DNA of 12,824 nt. Source: GCA-2719315 sp964448645. Lineage in GTDB: Bacteria; Bacteroidota; Bacteroidia; Flavobacteriales; Flavobacteriaceae. Location: assembly GCA_964448645.1 (NCBI GenBank), contig CAYUZY010000054.1, positions 1 through 12,824 of the forward strand, read 5' to 3'. Under the pieces are notes generated by a model. The model was not told the origin of the DNA. It made no database searches and saw only the letters and a program-made list of their open reading frames with translations. Positions 8,126 through 12,824 of the stretch are shown here, one piece after another. The first letter of the stretch is position 1, and every line of letters begins with the position of its first letter. A program made the translations under genes and the position numbers.

Positions 8126-9889
8126 ATGAGGTATATAAAATATTTGTTATTATTTTTTTTGATAAACTATTATTCTTTTGCACAAAGACAAAATCCTGAA
8201 AGTTTTCTAAATCATAAAGTTAAAAAAAATGAATCTTTAGAAAGTTTAACTAAAAAGTTCGATTTAACTGAAAAAGAAATAATTTTTTATAATCCATTAA
8301 TTGAGAAAGTTGGTTTAAAAAAAAGAATGACTTTAAAAATACCAGTTTATAAAAATGAAAAAATGGTAATTAAATCTATTGATACAATTAAATATAAAAT
8401 TCATAAAGTAAAGTCAAAAGAAACAAAGTGGAGGTTAGCTTATGAAAATCAAACAACTATAAAAGTTTTAGATTCTCTAAATCCAGAAATAATGAATGGA
8501 TTAAAAATTGGTCAAAAAATTAGATTACCAATGGCAAAAATAAAATTAAATGTCCCTATAAAAGATTCATTATTCAATTATTATAAAGTTCTTCCTAAAG
8601 AAGGTTATTATAGAATTAAAAAAAAATTAGGGGTTAATAAGTTTATTTTAGACTCCCTTAATCCTAATATAAAAAATACAGGAATAAAAGAAGGGATGAT
8701 ACTAAAAGTTCCATTTGTAAATTCTGGAAAAATGATTGTTAAAAATGATTTATTAATCGAAAGAATTAATCTTTTAGATTCAATAAAAAAACTAACAAAA
8801 GTTAAATTAGCTTTATTCTTACCTTTTAAAGTAGATGAGATCATTTTAGATTCAATTGAGCAAACAAGATCTTTATTAATTGATAGAAATTTACATACGA
8901 TCTCTTTAGATTTTTTGACAGGAACTAAGTTTGCAATTAAAACGGCATCTAATAATGGTATTTCGGTTGATTTATCAGTTTTTGACACGCAAAATGATAT
9001 TTTAATTATTAATGACTTATTGAGAGTTAACGATTTTTCTAAATTTAATGTTATTATAGGGCCTTTAATTCCATCTAATTTTGATTTTTTAACGTCTAAA
9101 ATAAACTTAATAAATATTCCTAAAATTTCACCTTTGTCAACTAATGATGTTTATTTAAGAAAAAATGTTTATCAAAGTATTCCAAGAAAAAACTTTTTAA
9201 GAAAGAAAATGATTAAATATTTAGAAAAAAAATTAGATTCAACTCAAAATATTGTATTAGTTGTAGATTCAATTAACAGGAAAGTAGAAAATGAATTGAA
9301 AAATAAATTTCCTTATTCTATACTTATGAGGCCAGAAAAAGAAGATTATCTCTTGCCAGAACTAGTAGATTCATTATTAATCGATTCTGTTCCTAATAAG
9401 GTTATTCTAGAATCAGAGTCATTTCCTTTAATTGCTAGTGTTATTTCTCAAATGAATGCTCAGAATAATTCAAAAAGAAATGTTCAGATATTTACAACTT
9501 ATAGAGGTAATGCATATGAGACTGAAAATATTTCGAATAAAGTAATGGGTGGAATTAATTTTACTTATCCTATTTATTATAAAAAATTACCATCAGAAAA
9601 TTTAACTGATTTCCAAAAAGATTATATAGAATCATTTGGGAAACTTCCTAATAAAGAATCAACTAGAGCCTATGATTTAATATTGGATGTTATACTAAGA
9701 ATTGCTTTTAAAGAAAAATTAAATAATTCTATTGATGTTGGAGAAACTGAATATATTGAAAATAGATTTTTTTATAATAAAACAGAGAATGAAAGTTTTA
9801 CAAATAGAGCTTTTTTTATTCTTGAACATTCAGGTTATGAAGTTATAGAAATAAAAGATTGGGAGTATGAAACTGAGATTTCTAATTGA
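8126..9889 (+). CDS. Exported protein with three LysM repeats and a PBP1-like ligand-binding domain
   Basis: Periplasmic or envelope protein predicted to bind peptidoglycan. Starting at the ATG at 8126 the 587-residue product opens with a compact signal peptide (MRYIKYLLLFFLINYYSFA, cleavage before QRQNP). Three divergent LysM-like repeats follow, at about 30-74 (HKVKKNESLESLTKKF...LKIPV), 90-135 (YKIHKVKSKETKWRLA...IRLPM) and 152-197 (YYKVLPKEGYYRIKKK...LKVPF), each ending in the typical hydrophobic-P segment after a SLNP or YNPL motif. From about 226 to the end is a type 1 periplasmic-binding-protein-like domain (VKLALFLPFKVDEI..., VIIGPLIPSNFDFL). This combination is known in Bacteroidota, but its ligand is unknown. 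An earlier ATG (8108) would overlap guaA by 10 bases and add MGIIKV before the signal peptide; the second ATG gives the better signal sequence. Lys and Asn are very abundant. A role in sensing or organising the cell wall is inference only. Confidence 0.85.
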   Translation: MRYIKYLLLFFLINYYSFAQRQNPESFLNHKVKKNESLESLTKKFDLTEKEIIFYNPLIEKVGLKKRMTLKIPVYKNEKMVIKSIDTIKYKIHKVKSKETKWRLAYENQTTIKVLDSLNPEIMNGLKIGQKIRLPMAKIKLNVPIKDSLFNYYKVLPKEGYYRIKKKLGVNKFILDSLNPNIKNTGIKEGMILKVPFVNSGKMIVKNDLLIERINLLDSIKKLTKVKLALFLPFKVDEIILDSIEQTRSLLIDRNLHTISLDFLTGTKFAIKTASNNGISVDLSVFDTQNDILIINDLLRVNDFSKFNVIIGPLIPSNFDFLTSKINLINIPKISPLSTNDVYLRKNVYQSIPRKNFLRKKMIKYLEKKLDSTQNIVLVVDSINRKVENELKNKFPYSILMRPEKEDYLLPELVDSLLIDSVPNKVILESESFPLIASVISQMNAQNNSKRNVQIFTTYRGNAYETENISNKVMGGINFTYPIYYKKLPSENLTDFQKDYIESFGKLPNKESTRAYDLILDVILRIAFKEKLNNSIDVGETEYIENRFFYNKTENESFTNRAFFILEHSGYEVIEIKDWEYETEISN

Positions 9890-9895
9890 TTTTTG

Positions 9896-9903
9896 TAAAT
9901 TTG
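9896..9903 (+). promoter_or_regulatory. Candidate -7 box of a pyrG promoter
   Basis: TAAATTTG is an exact TAnnTTTG match, located 28 bases before the pyrG ATG and just after the stop of the LysM gene (9887-9889). The expected start of transcription, about 4-6 bases after the final G, falls on the TCCGG at 9906-9910. No convincing -33 TTG lies 17-21 bases upstream, where the sequence is still coding. It gives pyrG a possible promoter of its own inside the run of genes. Confidence 0.5.
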
Positions 9904-9905
9904 AG

Positions 9906-9931
9906 TCCGGTAAATTAAAAAATTGACCGGA
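9906..9931 (+). promoter_or_regulatory. Leader hairpin abutting the pyrG start codon
   Basis: The arms TCCGGTAAATT (9906-9916) and AATTGACCGGA (9921-9931) pair over 11 positions with a single A-G mismatch (9912/9925) around an AAAA loop (9917-9920). The outer six pairs include four G-C pairs, conspicuous in this AT-rich DNA. The 3' arm ends directly at the ATG at 9932. There is no T-run on either side, so it is not an intrinsic terminator. Located just after a consensus -7 box, it could form at the 5' end of the pyrG mRNA and reduce access of ribosomes to the start codon; a DNA operator dyad is the other possibility. See the matching finding for the CTP-sensing hypothesis. Confidence 0.6.
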
Positions 9932-11560
9932 ATGGCTATTACAAAATATATATTCGTAACTGGAGGAGTTACTTCATCTTTAGGGAAGGGTATAATAGCA
10001 GCTTCATTAGCCAAATTGCTTCAAGCAAGAAAATTTAAAGTTACTATTCAAAAATTTGACCCATATATAAATGTCGATCCTGGTACATTGAACCCATATG
10101 AACATGGAGAATGTTTTGTTACAGATGATGGAGCCGAAACTGATCTTGATCTTGGTCATTATGAAAGGTTTTTAAATAATAGTACTTCACAGGAAAACAA
10201 TGTAACTACAGGTAGAGTTTATCAAAGTATTATAGAAAAAGAAAGAAAAGGGGAATTTTTAGGAAAAACAGTTCAAGTTATTCCTCATGTAACTAATGAA
10301 ATTAAGGAAAGGATGATGCTTTTAGGAAATTCAGGTGATTATGATTTTATAATAACTGAAATTGGGGGTACAGTTGGTGATATTGAATCTTTACCTTATA
10401 TAGAATCAGTTAGACAACTTGTATGGGAGTTGGGTAAAGAAAATACTGTTGTAATTCACTTAACATTAATTCCATTTCTTTCAGCTACGGGTGAATTGAA
10501 AACTAAACCTACTCAGCATTCTGTTAAAACTCTTATGGAAAGCGGTTTGTCTGCAGATGTTATTGTTTGTAGAACAGAATATGAATTATCTAAGGAAATA
10601 AGATTAAAGTTAGCTCTTTTTTGTAATGTAAAACCTGAAGCAGTAATTCAATCAATTGATGTTGAAACCATTTATGATGTTCCACTAAAAATGTTAGAGG
10701 AGGGATTAGATAAAGTTGTTTTAGATAAACTTAGAGTTAATTCTATAAATAAACCAGATCTAAAAGATTGGAATATATTTTTGGAAAAATTTAAAAATCC
10801 AAAGAAGACAATTAAAGTTGGTTTAATTGGTAAATATGTAGAATTGAAAGATTCTTATAAATCAATATTAGAATCATTGATTCACGCTGGAGCTATTAAT
10901 GAGACAGAAGTCGAAGTTGTAACTATTCATTCAGAACATATTAACAAAAAAAATATTTCTAAAAAATTAAAATTATTAAATGGATTAATAGTAGCTCCTG
11001 GTTTTGGACAAAGAGGTATTGAGGGTAAAATTGAAGCTATAAGATTTTCAAGAGAAAAAAATGTTCCTTTTTTTGGCATATGTTTAGGTATGCAAATGGC
11101 TGTTATCGAATATGCAAGAAATAAATTAAAATATAATAAAGCAAATTCAACAGAGATGGATCCTGATTGTGATTTTCCAGTAATTGATTTAATGGAATCT
11201 CAAAAGAAAATAAAATCAAAAGGAGGAACAATGAGATTAGGTGCTTGGTCCTGTAAACTTTTAAATGGAACAAGAGTAAAAGAAATCTATAAAACGGAAA
11301 CAATATCAGAAAGACATAGACATAGATATGAGTTTAATAATAGGTTTAGTGATAAAATTTTTAATGATGAGTTTAAAGTTGTGGGAATAAATCCTGAAAC
11401 AGGATTAGTTGAAATAATTGAAAATGCTAGTCACCCCTGGTTTGTAGGAGTTCAATTTCATCCAGAATATAAAAGTAGTGTATCTAATCCTCATCCTCTT
11501 TTTGTGGATTTTGTTAAATCATGTGTGTTAAATTATAATGCTAATATTAATTATAAATAA
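9932..11560 (+). CDS. pyrG: CTP synthase (glutamine-hydrolysing)
   Basis: Makes CTP from UTP, ATP and glutamine, the last step of pyrimidine nucleotide synthesis. The 542-residue length is normal (E. coli 545). The N-terminal amidoligase domain begins MAITKYIFVTGGVTSSLGKG with its P-loop at about 10-20, followed by QKFDPYINVDPGTLNPYEHGE, the Mg/ATP motif ITEIGGTVGDIES and KTKPTQHSVK (UTP/CTP site). The C-terminal class I glutamine amidotransferase carries Cys384 in GICLGMQ and His510/Glu512 in QFHPE, with PGFGQRGIEGK before it. An in-frame TTG at 9923 would add MTG but lies inside the leader hairpin and is rejected in favour of the ATG at 9932. The stop codon overlaps the yidC ATG (TAATG), indicating translational coupling. 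Likely regulation comes from its own promoter and the leader hairpin. Confidence 0.98.
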   Translation: MAITKYIFVTGGVTSSLGKGIIAASLAKLLQARKFKVTIQKFDPYINVDPGTLNPYEHGECFVTDDGAETDLDLGHYERFLNNSTSQENNVTTGRVYQSIIEKERKGEFLGKTVQVIPHVTNEIKERMMLLGNSGDYDFIITEIGGTVGDIESLPYIESVRQLVWELGKENTVVIHLTLIPFLSATGELKTKPTQHSVKTLMESGLSADVIVCRTEYELSKEIRLKLALFCNVKPEAVIQSIDVETIYDVPLKMLEEGLDKVVLDKLRVNSINKPDLKDWNIFLEKFKNPKKTIKVGLIGKYVELKDSYKSILESLIHAGAINETEVEVVTIHSEHINKKNISKKLKLLNGLIVAPGFGQRGIEGKIEAIRFSREKNVPFFGICLGMQMAVIEYARNKLKYNKANSTEMDPDCDFPVIDLMESQKKIKSKGGTMRLGAWSCKLLNGTRVKEIYKTETISERHRHRYEFNNRFSDKIFNDEFKVVGINPETGLVEIIENASHPWFVGVQFHPEYKSSVSNPHPLFVDFVKSCVLNYNANINYK

Positions 11561-12824
11561 TGGAAGAGAAAAGATTTGATCCATATCAGTTTATTGGTTT
11601 TATTCTTATTGCATTAATATTAACTTGGATGCTTTATAATAATAATTCTGAAAATTATCCTGCTGAAAAAAACAAAGTTACTAATGTTGAACTTGATGAA
11701 AACAAAAAAGATGTAATTGATTCAGAGAATAATAAAGATAGGTTTATAAACCCTTCTAGTGATTTAGCTAATCTTTTTAAAAAACCATCAGTTGATTTTA
11801 AAAAAATTGAAAACAAAAACATTGAATTAGAAGTCTCTACAAAAGGGGCTAATATTTCTAAACTAAGACTTAAAGAGTTTGATAATTATGAGAAATCTCC
11901 TCTATTTTTAATTAATGAGGATAATTCTGACTTTAATGTTGAAATTTTTCTTTCAGATGGCCGTATATTAAATACATCTGAAATGTATTTTATTCCTCAA
12001 AAAGAAAATAGAGATAATAATCAAGTTTTAACTTTAAAATCTCAAATTTCTGAAAATCAATATGTTTCATTTGTTTATTCTTTAAATAAAGAAAGTTATT
12101 TTGTGGATTTTAATATTAAATCTCAAGGAGTATCAAATATTTTAAGTAGCAAAAATTATCCAAAAGTTACTTGGAAGTCTAATGCTTTTAGAAATTCAAA
12201 AAGTATAGATTATGAAAACAGATATACGGAGTTGACCTATGGTTATGAAAGTGATAAAGTAGATTATCTTTCACTCAGTGGAGATGACGAAGAATTAATT
12301 GAGGAAGTTAGATGGGTTTCTTATAGGCAGCATTTTTTTAGTAGTATAATTGTTCCAAATAGCCCTTTTGATAAGGTTTTGATGAAATCAAATGATTTAG
12401 CAGCAGATAAATCTTTAAAAGAAAAGTATACAAAATCATTTGAAAGTGAATTTTATTTAGATAATAAAAAAGGAGATTTAGATTCAGATTTTAAATTTTA
12501 CTTTGGACCATCTGACTATCAAACTTTAAAGAATTTTGAAGGAGATCTAGAGGCTTCAATACCTCTTGGGTGGGGAATTTTTGGATGGATTAACCGATTT
12601 GTTTTTTTACCTTTATTTGGTTTTCTATCATCTTTTCTTCCTCATGGTATCTCCATAATTATAATGACTATAATTGTTAGGTTAGCTATGTCTCCAGTTA
12701 CTTATAAATCTTATGTTTCTCAAATAAAAATGAAAGTTTTGAGACCAGAAGTTGAAGAAATTGCAACAAAGTATAAAAATGATGCAGTAAATAGTGGCAA
12801 TAATCAAGGGTATGATGATGGTGC
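11560..12824 (+). CDS. yidC: Membrane protein insertase YidC, 3'-truncated by window edge
   Basis: Inner-membrane insertase/chaperone that works alone or with SecYEG. The 421 visible codons start at an ATG sharing one base with the pyrG stop. Residues 1-10 are cytoplasmic (MEEKRFDPYQ), TM1 is about 11-26 (FIGFILIALILTWMLY), then a polar, low-complexity linker (28-75) leads to the periplasmic P1 beta-domain (about 80-330; ISTKG-like VSTKGANIS, RWVSYRQHFFSS, FKFYFGP). A second hydrophobic segment starts near 338 (GWGIFGWINRFVFLPLFGFL) and continues into IIIMTIIVRLAMSPVTYKSY, with the conserved functional Arg at 374. QIKMKVLRPEVEEIATKYKND is the cytoplasmic C1 loop of Bacteroidota YidC. The last residues (NSGNNQGYDDGA) do not match the MKxQQETMKLYN-type continuation I would expect, suggesting an insertion. 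The frame remains open to the window edge. Confidence 0.95.
   Translation, partial: MEEKRFDPYQFIGFILIALILTWMLYNNNSENYPAEKNKVTNVELDENKKDVIDSENNKDRFINPSSDLANLFKKPSVDFKKIENKNIELEVSTKGANISKLRLKEFDNYEKSPLFLINEDNSDFNVEIFLSDGRILNTSEMYFIPQKENRDNNQVLTLKSQISENQYVSFVYSLNKESYFVDFNIKSQGVSNILSSKNYPKVTWKSNAFRNSKSIDYENRYTELTYGYESDKVDYLSLSGDDEELIEEVRWVSYRQHFFSSIIVPNSPFDKVLMKSNDLAADKSLKEKYTKSFESEFYLDNKKGDLDSDFKFYFGPSDYQTLKNFEGDLEASIPLGWGIFGWINRFVFLPLFGFLSSFLPHGISIIIMTIIVRLAMSPVTYKSYVSQIKMKVLRPEVEEIATKYKNDAVNSGNNQGYDDG

Noticed and set aside
8608..8988. 126-codon minus-strand open frame inside the LysM gene
   Set aside because: It mirrors the Lys/Asn-rich coding strand, with no signal or domain; the plus frame has clear LysM repeats.
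9923..9925. TTG as possible start of pyrG
   Set aside because: It lies in the hairpin and only adds MTG before the canonical MAITKYIFVTGG start.
9906..9931. Hairpin as an intrinsic terminator of the LysM gene
   Set aside because: No T-run follows on either strand and the pyrG ATG begins immediately after it.
11103..11303. Minus-strand hydrophobic open frame inside pyrG
   Set aside because: The Leu/Phe-rich composition is the reverse complement of Lys/Glu-rich codons; no independent support.

Overview
The window looks like a core-genome segment of a very AT-rich member of the Bacteroidota, most probably a marine-type flavobacterium. The reasons are the low G+C with A/T-ending codons throughout, the absence of Shine-Dalgarno sites, several matches to the Bacteroidota -7 promoter box TAnnTTTG, a bacillithiol gene (bshC), and family-typical proteins such as a long M14 metallopeptidase and a LysM plus PBP1-like fusion. 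The genus cannot be fixed from the sequence alone. Coding density is very high, and the largest gap between genes is 84 bases (4841-4924), so there is no long gene-free stretch.

Layout: (1) The 3' part of ftsY (SRP receptor, cut by the window edge) is followed 16 bases later by rimO (ribosomal protein S12 methylthiotransferase), both on +. (2) A secreted zinc carboxypeptidase-like gene lies on the minus strand, ending 2 bases from the rimO stop codon. (3) A short divergent intergenic region carries promoter-like boxes and a perfect 14-base palindrome. (4) On + come bshC (last step of bacillithiol synthesis), guaA (GMP synthase), an exported protein with three LysM repeats and a periplasmic-binding-protein-like domain, pyrG (CTP synthase) and the 5' part of yidC (membrane protein insertase, cut by the window edge). 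The guaA to yidC genes are tightly packed and share at least partly a transcript; pyrG and yidC overlap by one base.

Functional themes: ftsY and yidC both serve membrane protein biogenesis; guaA and pyrG are glutamine-dependent nucleotide synthases making GMP and CTP; the LysM and M14 proteins act in the envelope. No mobile element, CRISPR array, RNA gene, prophage or defence system is visible.

The most interesting signal is the 42-base gap before pyrG. A consensus -7 box (9896-9903) is followed two bases later by TCCGG, which is the 5' end of an 11-bp, one-mismatch hairpin (9906-9931) whose 3' arm touches the pyrG ATG. This arrangement resembles the CTP-sensed start-site switching known for enterobacterial pyrC, and suggests (as a hypothesis) feedback control of CTP synthase by CTP in a Bacteroidota genome.
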